Source: Chitinophagales bacterium
GTDB lineage: Bacteria > Bacteroidota > Bacteroidia > Chitinophagales > UBA2359
Reading direction: 5' to 3'
DNA length: 42,490 nucleotides
Assembly (NCBI GenBank): GCA_016787295.1
Contig: JAEUUX010000151.1
Location: forward strand, 1 to 42,490
Both the position numbers and the translations under genes were made by a program. The notes under the pieces were generated by a model. It was not told the DNA's origin. It did no database searches and saw only the letters and a program-made list of their open reading frames with translations. This document shows positions 1 through 9,552 of this stretch, one piece after another (within the stretch, counting starts at the first letter, position 1; each line of letters starts with the position of its first letter).

Positions 1-395
1 TAAGTTGCTGGCAGTTGCGGTAGTAGAACCACCTGCTGACCATGCGTAAGTATAAGTTGTTGCTCCACTTGGCGTAACGGTAATGCTACCATTACTTTGT
101 CCGCATGTTGCTTGCGTAGGCGTGGCAGTAGCAGTTACAGCGGTGGAGTTGCTAAGACTTGTTGTGACAACGGTAGAACAACCAGTATTACCTGTGACCG
201 TAACGGTGTAAGAAGCATTAGGAGCTAAGTTGCTGGCAGTTGCGGTGGTAGAACCTCCTGCTGACCAGGCGTAAGTATAGGTTGTTGCTCCACTTGGTGT
301 AACGGTGATACTACCATTACTTTGTCCGCACGTTGCTTGTGTTGGCGTGGCAGTAGCAGTTACAGCGGTGGAGTTGTTAATCGAAGCCGAAGCCG
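1..395 (-). repeat. Tandem 225-bp SprB-repeat DNA duplication
   Basis: Bases 1 to about 165 match 226 to about 390 with few substitutions (both begin taagttgctggcagttgcgg). The period is 225 bp, or 75 codons, so the reading frame of the adhesin is kept. Near-identity of adjacent units indicates recent unequal recombination or gene conversion, and the array probably continues past the left edge. Confidence 0.85.
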
Positions 396-3294
396 AAGCA
401 GTACAACCTGTACTTGCCGTAACTGTTACAGTATATGTATTTGGTGCAACATTAGTAGGATTACTACCCGATAAACCTCCCGTCCATGTATAGGTAGTCG
501 CGCCTGTGGGTGTAACGTTAATGCTACCGTTATTCTGTCCACATGTGGGTTGTGTAGTGGTGGCGGTGGCGGTAAAAGGAGGCAAAGGAACAATATTAGT
601 GTTGCTATTGATAGTTGTTGTACAGCCGTTGGGAGCGGGTGCTGTGACGCTACCTAAAGTGCAAGTAATGCCTGCCGCAGAAGGAATAGGAATAGTAGTA
701 AAACTACCTGTGCCGCTGGCATTAAGAGTCAAAGTCTGGGGAGTACCAGCTACTACGAAGTTAACCGTACTATTGGGCGTACCTGTAAAATTGATGATAG
801 CCGTTTGTCCCACGCAGTTGCCGCCCGAAATGGCAGATATGTTGGCAAAAGGAGAGGGGTAAACGATAACAGAGGCAGTGTTAGTACAACCACCTGTTGC
901 AGTGACTGTAACAGTATAAGTAGTTGCGGTTGTTGGGCTTGTGAAAGTGTTAGCAGCAGGATTGCTCGTGCCTGCCACGTTGCTCCAGTCGTATACATAA
1001 CCTGAACCGCCTGTTGCTGTAGCTGTTAAAGTGGTATTAGCTCCCGGCGTACACACCGAACTAACACCACCATTGATACTTACTGTGGGGGGCGTACAAG
1101 GACTAGTACAAGTAACGTTAGCTACCCAACCAGGACTTTGAACACCATCAGTATTAGAGCGAAAAACAAAAGTTAGGCAGCCACTTGGGTGTGTAGAAGT
1201 AAAAGCAGTTCCCGCAGGAATGGGGAAAAAACTGCACCAGTTATTATTACCACTTGCTCCGCCCATAGGAGGTGAAGCGGTGCTGTTACCATTGTATATT
1301 TCTAAGTGATCCTTACCATCAGGGCATCCATCATCAAAAGCATCAGTGACATTAAAAGAAGTAAAAGTTACTGTTACTACCCCGCCTGGTACATCAGGAC
1401 AGAAAGTATAGGTAATATTGCTGCCACCATTGTAATTAGCACTCGCACCGCCCGGATCGGTAAAGGTTGTTCCGCATACGCTTGGCGCGGGTGCGCAGCT
1501 AACATTTGCCAACCAACCTGCACCTACTGTTCCGCTATCAGATGTAAATGAAGCATATAGGCAGCCATTGGCAGCGGTTGAGGTAATAGTTCCGGGGTTT
1601 GTATTGCCCGAAAAAGTACCCAGAATCGTTCCTGTGGCACTACCATTGCGAATGACCAATTGGTCATGAGTAGCCTCAGTAGCAAATGAAGAAAAACTTA
1701 AGGTAACAAAATCGCCCGGAGTACTAGGGCATATTAACCATGTGTCACTTGCATTGTTGCAATAGTTATTACTGCCATTAGCATCGGTGAATGTGCCACC
1801 GCAAGCGATAGTTTGTGTAACGTCTAAGTAATTGATTTGGAATGGACAAGCAAAGTTAACGCAGTTGTCGCTATTGGCATCGTAGGTAACGCCGCCACCT
1901 ATGCCCGTCACATATCTATCATAAGTGACAGGCACTACCCAAACAGTAGAGGGCCAAGTGGGGTCAGATGTAGACACGCCGCTACAATTCGTTTCGCTGG
2001 TATTGTAATCATGATTAGCATCGGGGTCGACATCTAAATAGCATGGATTAGATGTCGAATAAGTATTGGGGTTTGTGAGGTCAAAACCTGATGGGTCACA
2101 GTCAAAAATAGCAAAAGCAATACCGCTTGGATAAACGCCACCAGCAGGTGGAGGCAAAGAGTAGTCGCCATTGGTCAAGATGCTCAATACTTGTCCCGAA
2201 TAGAGGTCAAAAGGACCAATGGTATTGGCAGTCGCTGTACCATCTATGGCAAAATGAAAAGTACCTGCGCTAGAACAAGGTGATGTTTGGTCACCGCAGT
2301 TCACGCAGGTATCGTCTATGTTGCCACTAAAAACAGGTCCCGAACAACCCGATAAAGTCAAGAATATGTTGGTATAATTACCCGTGTTTAGACCAGTAAT
2401 TGTAATAACGCCACTTGCATTAGAAGTATAGGAAGTGGACGGAAAAGACGGAGAGGCATTAACGGCATAGGTTGTATTGGGCGTTAGACCGCTAAAGGTA
2501 ATGGTGCCGTTGGTGCCAGGACAATCTGTTGCGTTGGTTTTTGAAAGAGTATAACTTGGCACGCCGGGCGCGGTTAATATCACATTGGGAGCAGTGCCAC
2601 CACAACCCGATGCAGATGCACTAATGTTAGTATAGCTGCCAGCATTGAGGTTGGGAATGGTGATAACACCACTTGCATTGGCAGTATAGTTAGCAGCGGG
2701 AACGGTGGTGCCATCATCGGTATAGCTAACGGAATAAACCGTGCCAGCTACCAAACCGCTTAGTGCAATACTACCATTGGTGGCAACACAAGAACTGGGG
2801 TTTGTTCCGCTGGAGCTAATTACTGGTGGGTTGCAAAAATTGAATGTGTGAACACACACAGCACTACTATAGCCAGGATGCGTATCAATAGCTACACTCG
2901 TAGGTCCGCCTGACACAGTAATAGTGAAATTATTGCAAAGGGTATTCGGACTTTGTGCAATAAAAGCTGAATTGGTACTATACTGCAATATATTACCTGA
3001 AATGACTCCTGTATAAACATTGTTGGCAGAGGTATTATAACTGGCAGGAGAAAAAGAGGTAACAGTAGCAGTAGCAGGCTGAAAGGTGAAACGAAGTTTA
3101 TCGGGGTTGCCTTCCAAACCTGAATACTCGGGGCATACATTAAAAACGAAGGTTATTGTACCATTGGCATTGTTAGTTTGTGAGACCAACGATGCCGTAG
3201 ACTCATCACATGCTTTTGTGCTTAGTGGACAAAACAATGCGCTCAAAAGCAGTACGCAGAAGCATACACGCAAAAGTTTAAAATGTTCGTTCAT
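1..3294 (-). CDS. Giant secreted adhesin with CUB-like domains and SprB repeats (N-terminal 1098 codons, runs off left edge)
   Basis: I read every minus-strand codon from the ATG at 3294-3292 to base 1 and found no stop, so at least 1098 residues are present and the C-terminus lies outside. Residues 1-28 form a signal peptide (hydrophobic VCFCVLLLSALFCPL, then STKA). Next come Cys-rich Ig-like stretches. Two beta-sandwich repeats of about 100 residues (about 498-600 and 608-733) have the CUB-like pattern seen in Bacteroidota surface proteins (F-T-D-x-x-G, then D-x-L-x-I-x-N-G, ending in G-W-x-A-N-V). From about residue 900 there are SprB-type repeats (TCGQSNGSITVTPSGATTY). The last two are nearly identical at DNA level with a 225-bp period. 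Such proteins are usually exported by the type IX system and act in gliding or adhesion. The T9SS tail cannot be seen here. The call of a secreted repeat adhesin is firm; its ligand is unknown. Confidence 0.88.
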   Translation of the reverse strand, partial: MNEHFKLLRVCFCVLLLSALFCPLSTKACDESTASLVSQTNNANGTITFVFNVCPEYSGLEGNPDKLRFTFQPATATVTSFSPASYNTSANNVYTGVISGNILQYSTNSAFIAQSPNTLCNNFTITVSGGPTSVAIDTHPGYSSAVCVHTFNFCNPPVISSSGTNPSSCVATNGSIALSGLVAGTVYSVSYTDDGTTVPAANYTANASGVITIPNLNAGSYTNISASASGCGGTAPNVILTAPGVPSYTLSKTNATDCPGTNGTITFSGLTPNTTYAVNASPSFPSTSYTSNASGVITITGLNTGNYTNIFLTLSGCSGPVFSGNIDDTCVNCGDQTSPCSSAGTFHFAIDGTATANTIGPFDLYSGQVLSILTNGDYSLPPPAGGVYPSGIAFAIFDCDPSGFDLTNPNTYSTSNPCYLDVDPDANHDYNTSETNCSGVSTSDPTWPSTVWVVPVTYDRYVTGIGGGVTYDANSDNCVNFACPFQINYLDVTQTIACGGTFTDANGSNNYCNNASDTWLICPSTPGDFVTLSFSSFATEATHDQLVIRNGSATGTILGTFSGNTNPGTITSTAANGCLYASFTSDSGTVGAGWLANVSCAPAPSVCGTTFTDPGGASANYNGGSNITYTFCPDVPGGVVTVTFTSFNVTDAFDDGCPDGKDHLEIYNGNSTASPPMGGASGNNNWCSFFPIPAGTAFTSTHPSGCLTFVFRSNTDGVQSPGWVANVTCTSPCTPPTVSINGGVSSVCTPGANTTLTATATGGSGYVYDWSNVAGTSNPAANTFTSPTTATTYTVTVTATGGCTNTASVIVYPSPFANISAISGGNCVGQTAIINFTGTPNSTVNFVVAGTPQTLTLNASGTGSFTTIPIPSAAGITCTLGSVTAPAPNGCTTTINSNTNIVPLPPFTATATTTQPTCGQNNGSINVTPTGATTYTWTGGLSGSNPTNVAPNTYTVTVTASTGCTASASASINNSTAVTATATPTQATCGQSNGSITVTPSGATTYTYAWSAGGSTTATASNLAPNASYTVTVTGNTGCSTVVTTSLSNSTAVTATATPTQATCGQSNGSITVTPSGATTYTYAWSAGGSTTATASNL

Positions 3295-3797
3295 TAGAGG
3301 TGACGTTTGTTCCTAAGAAAATGTAAGTTTAATTTTGGTCAATAAAGATTAAGTACTTTGCAAGTGATAAAGCGGCTAACAATTGTAAAAAAACAGAAAG
3401 GTTTTAAAGATAGAAAGGTTTTAAAGACAAGAATAACTACGGTAGTGTTTTTTAGCAGCGAAATATAAAGGTGGAAAAAAGTGTGGTTTTATGGTATAAT
3501 AAAAAACGCCACAAAGGTACGATATTTTTTAAACATCACACTTTTGTGGCGAAAATATTCTGTATGTAAACTGATTGCTGGTTCGGTGTTGATGATAAGT
3601 GATATTTTTGAGCCGAATGAAAGGTAGTGGTATTAAAAGGTTTGGGGTGTATTTGTTCGAATGGCGAAGCGCGTTAGGGATTGTAAGGGTGGCGTTAGCC
3701 AGTGCGGAGAGCAACGCAGCACCATAGCGAAGCGAAGCCCTGTAAAGCCCGACCCGCAGGGAAACGCCCAAATATTATAAAGAAAGTTGGCTAATCG
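3295..3797. other. Intergenic region upstream of the adhesin gene
   Basis: No convincing gene is present. On the minus strand a TACCTTTG -7 box (3512-3519) could start a roughly 210-nt leader for the adhesin. It is overlapped by a 9-bp inverted repeat, cgccacaaa (3507-3515) and tttgtggcg (3543-3551). A 16-bp direct repeat (agaaaggttttaaaga, 3395-3410 and 3412-3427) lies nearby. The GC-rich block 3658-3769 is described separately. Confidence 0.55.
3658..3769 (-). repeat. GC-rich intergenic element, probable dispersed repeat
   Basis: Read on the minus strand, the block starts gggcgtttccctgcgggtcg and ends in ccctaacgcgcttcgcc. It contains several short G+C-rich self-complementary stretches and stands out from the AT-rich surroundings. 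From memory, closely similar sequences (gggcgtt-ccctgcgggtcgggct ... ccctaacgcg) recur between genes in many Bacteroidota. An 80-codon frame runs through it but has no protein character. Only one copy lies in this window, so dispersal is inference. Confidence 0.5.
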
Positions 3798-5180
3798 TTA
3801 AATTTTACCGCTAACTTTATTGCGTTTGATGAATTGTCCATAGCCTTTGTCTACTAAACAAGTGTCGTTGTCGATAACAACTTTGCCACGCAACAAAACG
3901 GTTTTGGTTTTGCCGGTTAGTTTCCAGCCTTCATAGGCAGAATAATCGACGTTCATATGGTGGGTGTCGGCGGAGATAGTGTGTTTTTGTTTGGGGTCGA
4001 AGATAACGATGTCGGCATCGGCACCAACAGAAATGCTACCTTTGCTCGGGAAAACGCCAAATAGTTTAGCGGGATTGGTGGCTATTATTTCTACAAATTT
4101 GTGCAACGAAATGCGTCCTTTATTAACGCCTTCGGAGAACAACAACTCGAAGCGATGTTCTATGGCAGGGTGTCCGTTGGGGATTTTTGAGAAATCATCT
4201 TTGCCCATCAATTTTTGTTCCCACTTGAAAGGACAATGGTCGGTGGCTACGACTTGTACTAAACCTTGGTTGATGCCTGCCCAAAGGGTTTCTTGGTCTT
4301 TCTTTTGGCGCAAAGGTGGACTCATGACCCATTTTGCTCCATCAAAATCTTTGTTGTAGAGGGAGGCATCGAGGGTGAGGTATTGTATGCAGGTTTCGAC
4401 AAAGACGTTTTGGTTGCGGCGGGTGGCATTTCGCACAGCGTTTAGCGCTCCTTCGCAAGTGAGGTGGACAATGTAGCCAGGCACACCCGTATAGTTTGCC
4501 ATATCAGCAAAACGCCCTGATGCTTCGGCTTCGGTCACTTCGGGTTGTGAAAGATAGTGGTAGAGGGGTGAGAGTTTGCCTTCGGCGCGGTGTTTGGCGA
4601 TTAGGTAGTCTATCATGTCACCGTTGGTAGCATGAACCGTTACCATACCACCGCAGCGTTTCACTTCTTCCATTAGGGCTACCATTTGGCGGTCGTCTAT
4701 CATGAGAGCGCCTTTGTATGCCATAAAAGTTTTAAAGGAGGTGATACCTTCTTCTTCTACCATTTTTTTGATTTCTTGTCTGGTATCGGGATTGAAGTCG
4801 GTGACAGCCATATGGAAAGAATAATCTCCCACAGCATTGCCATCGGAGCGCCCTTTCCATTGGTCTAAGGCGTGTTGCAAGGATTTGCCTTGTGTTTGCA
4901 AAATAAAGTCAATAACCATTGTGGTGCCACCAAACAAAGCGGCACGGGTGCCTGTTTCGTAGTTGTCGGACGAATAAGTTCCCATAAAAGGCATGTCTAA
5001 ATGGACATGTGGGTCTATACCTCCGGGCAATACCAATTTGTTTTTGGCATCGATAACTTGTTCGGCTTTGTGGGGAAGGTTCTGTCCAATTGCCACAATT
5101 TTTTCGCCTTGTATATAAACATCACCAATAAAGTCGCTGGAGCTGGTGATGATTCTGCCATTTTTGATTAAAATACTCAT
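3798..5180 (-). CDS. hydA: Dihydropyrimidinase / D-hydantoinase family amidohydrolase
   Basis: The 460-residue protein is a binuclear-metal cyclic amidohydrolase expected to open dihydrouracil or dihydrothymine (or hydantoin) rings in the cytosol. The metal and catalytic residues are all visible: H58 and H60 (DPHVHLD), the carboxylated lysine K150 and substrate tyrosine Y155 (SFKTFMAYKG), H182 (VHATNGD), H238 (VHLTCEG) and D313 (ATDHCPF). I chose MSILIKNGRI as the start because similar enzymes begin there; an in-frame ATG 14 codons upstream gives an unlikely extension. A TATATTTG -7 box lies at 5210-5217. No other reductive pyrimidine-degradation gene (PydA/B, beta-ureidopropionase) is adjacent, so the physiological substrate is open. 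Confidence 0.9.
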   Translation of the reverse strand: MSILIKNGRIITSSSDFIGDVYIQGEKIVAIGQNLPHKAEQVIDAKNKLVLPGGIDPHVHLDMPFMGTYSSDNYETGTRAALFGGTTMVIDFILQTQGKSLQHALDQWKGRSDGNAVGDYSFHMAVTDFNPDTRQEIKKMVEEEGITSFKTFMAYKGALMIDDRQMVALMEEVKRCGGMVTVHATNGDMIDYLIAKHRAEGKLSPLYHYLSQPEVTEAEASGRFADMANYTGVPGYIVHLTCEGALNAVRNATRRNQNVFVETCIQYLTLDASLYNKDFDGAKWVMSPPLRQKKDQETLWAGINQGLVQVVATDHCPFKWEQKLMGKDDFSKIPNGHPAIEHRFELLFSEGVNKGRISLHKFVEIIATNPAKLFGVFPSKGSISVGADADIVIFDPKQKHTISADTHHMNVDYSAYEGWKLTGKTKTVLLRGKVVIDNDTCLVDKGYGQFIKRNKVSGKI

Positions 5181-5209
5181 CTTGAAAATGATTTTGGGGA
5201 ATAAGACGG

Positions 5210-5217
5210 CAAATATA
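5210..5217 (-). promoter_or_regulatory. Bacteroidota -7 box for hydA
   Basis: TATATTTG on the minus strand matches TAnnTTTG and lies 29 nt before the chosen ATG. No clear -33 TTTG is visible. Confidence 0.5.
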
Positions 5218-5364
5218 AGCACTTTTTGTTTGACTAATACGAGTCACTACGAAAAAAAACTTAGCCATAACGATTTTTTGAGCATAAAAATACATTTTGG
5301 ACACAAAAACACCCAAAACTATCAGATATAATGAACTTTTTTGACGTTTGTTTGTTTAAAAACA

Positions 5365-6708
5365 TTATTGTCCCAATGCTTTAGCCAAATTAGTTTTTGC
5401 AACCAATAAGTTATACAAAGCACTTAGATAGAGTGATTGGTTTTGGTAGATTTCTTTTTGTGCTTCTATCAATTCGAAGCTTGACCCTATGCCTGCTTTA
5501 TATTTTGTTTCTACAGTTTTGTAGATTTTTTTTGCCATATCGGTCGTTTTTTGCTGCATTTGCAATTGCTGGGTAGCATTTTTATAAGCAAGTTGAGCTT
5601 GTTCTATTTCGAGGTATAGGCTTCTGTTGAGGATAGATTGGGTGTTTTTTAGTTTTTGGCGGGTAATGTAGCGTTGCTGTAATTGATATTTTTTGCTAAA
5701 ACCATCAAAAATAGGGATATTGACACTCACGCCCACCAATGCTTGCGACAACCAAGATTGACCATCAAAAATATTGAGTTTGTTGGATTGAAAAGTGTTT
5801 TTATAGGATAAGAAAGCGGCAGCCGTTGGATAGTATTGTTGTTTGATTTGGCGAATGTCTAACTCGTTGAGTTGTTCGGCAATATTCAGGCGTTTGAGTT
5901 CTAAGCGGCGCGTGGGTGAAAGGTCGTCGAAATCGAGAGTGGTATTGGCATCTATAAAATCAGAAAGTTGTTCTTTGAGAGCAATGGGTTGATTAAAGTC
6001 GAGACCAATGAGCATTTTCATTGCCAACAACAAATTCTCTTTTTGTTTGTCCAAAATGTCTTGCGTGCTGTTGAGGTTGAGGATAGAAAGTTGGAGGCGT
6101 TCCACGTCCAACAGTTCCACAAAACCTGCTTTGTTGAGGGCATCTGTTTCGTAGAGGGTTTGTTGTAGCAGTTTGATATTGTCTTGCAAGTTGCGTTTGT
6201 TTTCGTCGATGACAACAATGCCATGATAGAGGTCTCGCACTGTGTTTTTGACTTGTTGTTCATTGATTTTGACTTCCATTTCGGACTGTTCTACCAATTT
6301 TTGGGTAGCTTCTAAGGCAACAAAGTATTGCCCGCTAAAAATCAACTGACTCACATCGAGACCTACGGGGATATTGTTTTTTGTACCAAACTCCAACTCG
6401 GCGAAAGTGCCGGGAGGTCCGCCAAAAAATTCGGCAGGTACTAAAGATTTGGGTAAAGCTAAAAAGCGCTGATAGCCTATGCTTGCATTCACTTGTGGCA
6501 AACCTGCTGCTCGGTATTGTTTGTTGACATGGCGAGCATTGGTAATATCCAATTTGCTATTCATTACGGCAAGGCTATTTTGGAGTGCCAAATCGGTGGC
6601 TTCCTGAAGACTGAGGCGAAGGGTGTCTGTTTTGGCTGTTTGGGCAAATGATACTATAGAATATAGCCAACTGAATAAAAAAAATAGTTGTTTAACTTGT
6701 TTTTGCAT
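5365..6708 (-). CDS. TolC-family outer membrane efflux protein
   Basis: The 447-residue protein begins with a signal peptide ending in VSFAQ. It has the two-fold repeated architecture of TolC/OprM-like channels: long amphipathic helices rich in Gln, Leu and Ala, alternating with short beta segments. LSLQEATDLALQNSLAVMNS is the typical N-terminal helix start, and the closing segment (YKAGIGSSFELIEAQKEIYQNQ) is typical of the second repeat. It would form the outer-membrane duct of a tripartite exporter. Unusually, no membrane-fusion or RND/ABC/MFS partner is encoded beside it; the next gene on this strand is hydA, 184 bp away. The partner must be elsewhere or shared. Confidence 0.88.
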   Translation of the reverse strand: MQKQVKQLFFLFSWLYSIVSFAQTAKTDTLRLSLQEATDLALQNSLAVMNSKLDITNARHVNKQYRAAGLPQVNASIGYQRFLALPKSLVPAEFFGGPPGTFAELEFGTKNNIPVGLDVSQLIFSGQYFVALEATQKLVEQSEMEVKINEQQVKNTVRDLYHGIVVIDENKRNLQDNIKLLQQTLYETDALNKAGFVELLDVERLQLSILNLNSTQDILDKQKENLLLAMKMLIGLDFNQPIALKEQLSDFIDANTTLDFDDLSPTRRLELKRLNIAEQLNELDIRQIKQQYYPTAAAFLSYKNTFQSNKLNIFDGQSWLSQALVGVSVNIPIFDGFSKKYQLQQRYITRQKLKNTQSILNRSLYLEIEQAQLAYKNATQQLQMQQKTTDMAKKIYKTVETKYKAGIGSSFELIEAQKEIYQNQSLYLSALYNLLVAKTNLAKALGQ

Positions 6709-6760
6709 TAGATTTATTTTGTGACTAACAATACAACGCGGCTACGTTGCAAAACGGCTG

Positions 6761-6768
6761 CAAAGGTA
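6761..6768 (-). promoter_or_regulatory. -7 box for the TolC-family gene
   Basis: TACCTTTG on the minus strand exactly fits TAnnTTTG, 52 nt upstream of the ATG at 6708. Confidence 0.6.
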
Positions 6769-6905
6769 CAACAAAAAATGCAAAGCATTGATGTTGAGTA
6801 AAGGAAAAGATTATTTTTAACCTCATAATGAATTGACCAATGGTATGAAATCGTTAAAATCAATACCGATTTTGTGAACAAAGAAAATCAAAAAAATTTA
6901 ACTAT

Positions 6906-8468
6906 ATGAACTTATCAACGTGGAAGAACGACTTGCCTGCAAGTATTGTTGTTTTTTTTGTAGCACTACCTTTGTGTTTGGGTATTGCTTTGGCTTCCGA
7001 TGCACCACCTTTATCGGGCTTAATTGCTGGAATCATTGGGGGCATTGTGGTAGGAAGTCTTAGCGGGTCGCATGTTGGCGTATCGGGTCCCGCAGCAGGA
7101 TTAGCAGCCATTGTAGCGAGTGCTATTGCTAGTTTGGGTAATTTTGAGGCTTTTTTAGTAGCCGTTGTTTTAGCAGGTATTATCCAAATTCTATTTGGTG
7201 TATTGCGTTTGGGTATTATTGGTTATTTTTTTCCCAACAGTGTCATTATTGGTATGTTGAGCGGCATTGGCATTATTATTATACTCAAACAGATTCCGCA
7301 CCTATTTGGTTATGATGCCGAACCTGAAGGCGCAGATGAATTTTTTGAGGCATCAGGTGAGAATACACTTTCTGCCATACAACATCTTTTCAGCCACTTT
7401 ACACCTGGTGCTGTGGTCATTGGATTGGCAGGTTTGGCATTGATTTTGTTTTGGGATAATATTTTGGCACAACGACATCGTATTTTCAAACTGATACAAG
7501 GACCCATTGTGGCGGTGGTTATTGGTACTTTGTTGAAGCTATATTTTGATGGCAACGAAGCTATGCGTATCGGAAGCGAACACTTGGTGCAAGTTCCCGT
7601 AGCTGAAAGTTTGACTCAATACAGTAGTTTCTTGTCTTTTCCCGATTTTAGTCATCTAAGCAACACTAATGTGTGGGTAATTGCTTTTAGTATGGCGGTT
7701 ATTGCGAGTTTGGAGACCCTATTATGTGTCGAAGCTACAGATAAATTAGACCCTGCAAAAAACGTTACACCCACCAACCGCGAATTGTTTGCACAAGGAG
7801 CAGGCAACATATTATCAGGTTTGATAGGTGGTTTGCCACTTACACAGGTTATTGTGCGAAGCTCTGCCAATTTGCAATCTAATGGCAAAAGCAAATTATC
7901 GACTATTTTGCATGGTGTTTTTTTATTGATAGCAGTATTGGCATTGCCCAGCGTGCTGAACCACATTCCCAAAGCTGTATTAGCTTCTATTCTGATTTTG
8001 GTGGGATACAAATTAGCTAAACCTACTTTGTTCAAAAAAATGTGGAATTTGGGCTGGACACAATTCCTACCCTTTATCATCACCATATTAGTCATTGTGT
8101 TCAAAGACCTTTTGTGGGGTGTTTGTGTCGGATTAACCATTGGTGCCATTGTGGTAATGGTAAAAAGTTATCAAAACTCTTTGTTCTTACACGAACAGGT
8201 TTCACAAGACCACACCTTAGTAAAAATGGCTTTGGCAGAAGAAGTAACCTATCTAAACAAAGGCGCCATTAAAAAAGCCTTAGAGGAATTAACGCCTAAT
8301 TCGCGCTTAGAGCTTGATGTGCGCAACACCAAATACCTCGACCATGATGTAAAAGAAGTGTTAGAGGATTTTGTTACCCAAGCAAAAAACAAGAATATTC
8401 ATGTCACCTTGCATTCCGAGAGAGGAACAATAGAAAACCCAAGCAGCTATATTGAGTTTTTTAAATAA
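6906..8468 (+). CDS. SulP-family inorganic anion transporter with short STAS domain
   Basis: The 520-residue membrane protein has about a dozen hydrophobic segments. It starts with the SulP hallmark near the N-terminus (LPASIVVFFVALPLCLGIAL) followed by the G-rich SGSHVGVSGPAAGLAAIV stretch. Residues from about 440 to 510 form a compact STAS-like domain (VTYLNKGAIKKALEEL, then LELDVRNTKYLDHDVKEVLE). SulP proteins move sulfate, bicarbonate or dicarboxylates across the inner membrane with Na+ or H+. Bacteroidota versions of this short type are often suspected bicarbonate carriers, but nothing here fixes the substrate. The gene is transcribed alone and ends before a strong hairpin at 8675-8711. 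Confidence 0.9.
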   Translation: MNLSTWKNDLPASIVVFFVALPLCLGIALASDAPPLSGLIAGIIGGIVVGSLSGSHVGVSGPAAGLAAIVASAIASLGNFEAFLVAVVLAGIIQILFGVLRLGIIGYFFPNSVIIGMLSGIGIIIILKQIPHLFGYDAEPEGADEFFEASGENTLSAIQHLFSHFTPGAVVIGLAGLALILFWDNILAQRHRIFKLIQGPIVAVVIGTLLKLYFDGNEAMRIGSEHLVQVPVAESLTQYSSFLSFPDFSHLSNTNVWVIAFSMAVIASLETLLCVEATDKLDPAKNVTPTNRELFAQGAGNILSGLIGGLPLTQVIVRSSANLQSNGKSKLSTILHGVFLLIAVLALPSVLNHIPKAVLASILILVGYKLAKPTLFKKMWNLGWTQFLPFIITILVIVFKDLLWGVCVGLTIGAIVVMVKSYQNSLFLHEQVSQDHTLVKMALAEEVTYLNKGAIKKALEELTPNSRLELDVRNTKYLDHDVKEVLEDFVTQAKNKNIHVTLHSERGTIENPSSYIEFFK

Positions 8469-8674
8469 GCAGAAAGGGAAAAAATAGACAAACTATTGTA
8501 TTTATTCCTTTTGGCAATTTGCATGGAAGGTTTTTTGTTATTACAGCATGATTTGCTTGTGTTGTTTTTTGTTTTTGAGGATTATTGCATAATTTCTTAA
8601 CAAAATATTGGGTAAACGTACAAAAAAAGCTTTTTTAAAAGCCACATCAAATCAGTTTAGTCCTTATGGAATGC

Positions 8675-8711
8675 AAAACAGCAGGTAGTGATTTTCGCTA
8701 CCTGCTGTTTT
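8675..8711. terminator. Convergent-gene terminator between sulP and kdsA
   Basis: A perfect 14-bp stem (aaaacagcaggtag, 8675-8688; ctacctgctgtttt, 8698-8711) with a 9-nt loop is followed by a T-rich run on the plus strand. It lies between convergent genes and could serve both, more strongly in the plus direction. Confidence 0.85.
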
Positions 8712-8729
8712 ATTTTTTGCCATAAAAAA

Positions 8730-9542
8730 TTACTGTATGGCAGCGCGGATACGGACTAATTGTGTGAGCAAATCATTTAAGCGGTCTAAGGGCAACATAT
8801 TTGCACCATCAGATTTGGCTTCGGCGGGGCGAGGATGTGTTTCTATAAACAAACCATCAACACCTACCGCAATACCTGCCCGCGCAATTGTTGCAATGAG
8901 AGCAGGTAATCCTCCTGTCACACCGCTTGTTTGATTAGGTTGTTGCAAGGAGTGGGTACAATCCAACACCACAGGCACGCCCAATTGTTGCATAGCAGGA
9001 ATACCCCTGAAATCAACAACCAAGTCGGTATAGCCAAAGGTGGTGCCACGCTCGGTTAGTATGATATTATTATTGCCTGCTTGTTGCACCTTCTCGGCAG
9101 CAAAACGCATAGCCTCGGGAGACAAAAATTGTCCTTTTTTAATATTAACTGCTTTGTTGGTGGCGGCGGCTGCCAAAAGCAAATCTGTCTGTCGACACAA
9201 GAAGGCGGGAATTTGCAACACATCGACATATTGTGCTGCTATTGATGCCTCTTCTGCGGTATGAATATCGGTCACAACGGGTATGCGGAACTCTTGGCGG
9301 ACGCGTTCTAAAATCTTCAATGCTTTCTCATCGCCAATACCTTGAAAAGAATCGGCTTTTGAGCGATTAGCTTTGCGATAAGAAGCCTTGAAAATATAGG
9401 GAATGTGTAACTTTTCGGTTATTTGGACGATGCGTTCTGCGATTTGCAGTACAATTGTTTCTCCTTCCACCGCGCAAGGTCCTGCCATCAAAAAGAAGTT
9501 GTTATGCGGGTTTTGGGCTAAATAAGGCAGTTGTGGTATCAT
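8730..9542 (-). CDS. kdsA: 2-dehydro-3-deoxyphosphooctonate aldolase (KDO-8-phosphate synthase), metal-dependent class
   Basis: The 270-residue cytosolic enzyme condenses phosphoenolpyruvate with arabinose 5-phosphate to make KDO-8-phosphate for lipopolysaccharide. Diagnostic stretches are FLMAGPCAVE, FKASYRKANRS, VVTDIHT, LTERGTTFGY and ETHPRPAEAKSDG. Cys23 in AGPC replaces the Asn of the E. coli enzyme; this marks the metal-dependent class known from Aquifex. Length is normal for the family. The start at 9542 is preceded by a TACCTTTG box only 10 nt upstream, so the mRNA probably has an extremely short leader. No other KDO gene is adjacent. Confidence 0.95.
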   Translation of the reverse strand: MIPQLPYLAQNPHNNFFLMAGPCAVEGETIVLQIAERIVQITEKLHIPYIFKASYRKANRSKADSFQGIGDEKALKILERVRQEFRIPVVTDIHTAEEASIAAQYVDVLQIPAFLCRQTDLLLAAAATNKAVNIKKGQFLSPEAMRFAAEKVQQAGNNNIILTERGTTFGYTDLVVDFRGIPAMQQLGVPVVLDCTHSLQQPNQTSGVTGGLPALIATIARAGIAVGVDGLFIETHPRPAEAKSDGANMLPLDRLNDLLTQLVRIRAAIQ

Positions 9543-9552
9543 TTTTTAGGGG

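Noticed and set aside
3529-3771. 80-codon protein on the minus strand
   Set aside because: The frame runs through the GC-rich repeat block and adjacent palindrome; no protein character or start signal.
7652-8149. 165-codon minus-strand frame inside the SulP gene
   Set aside because: Antisense shadow; the plus-strand frame has the family motifs.
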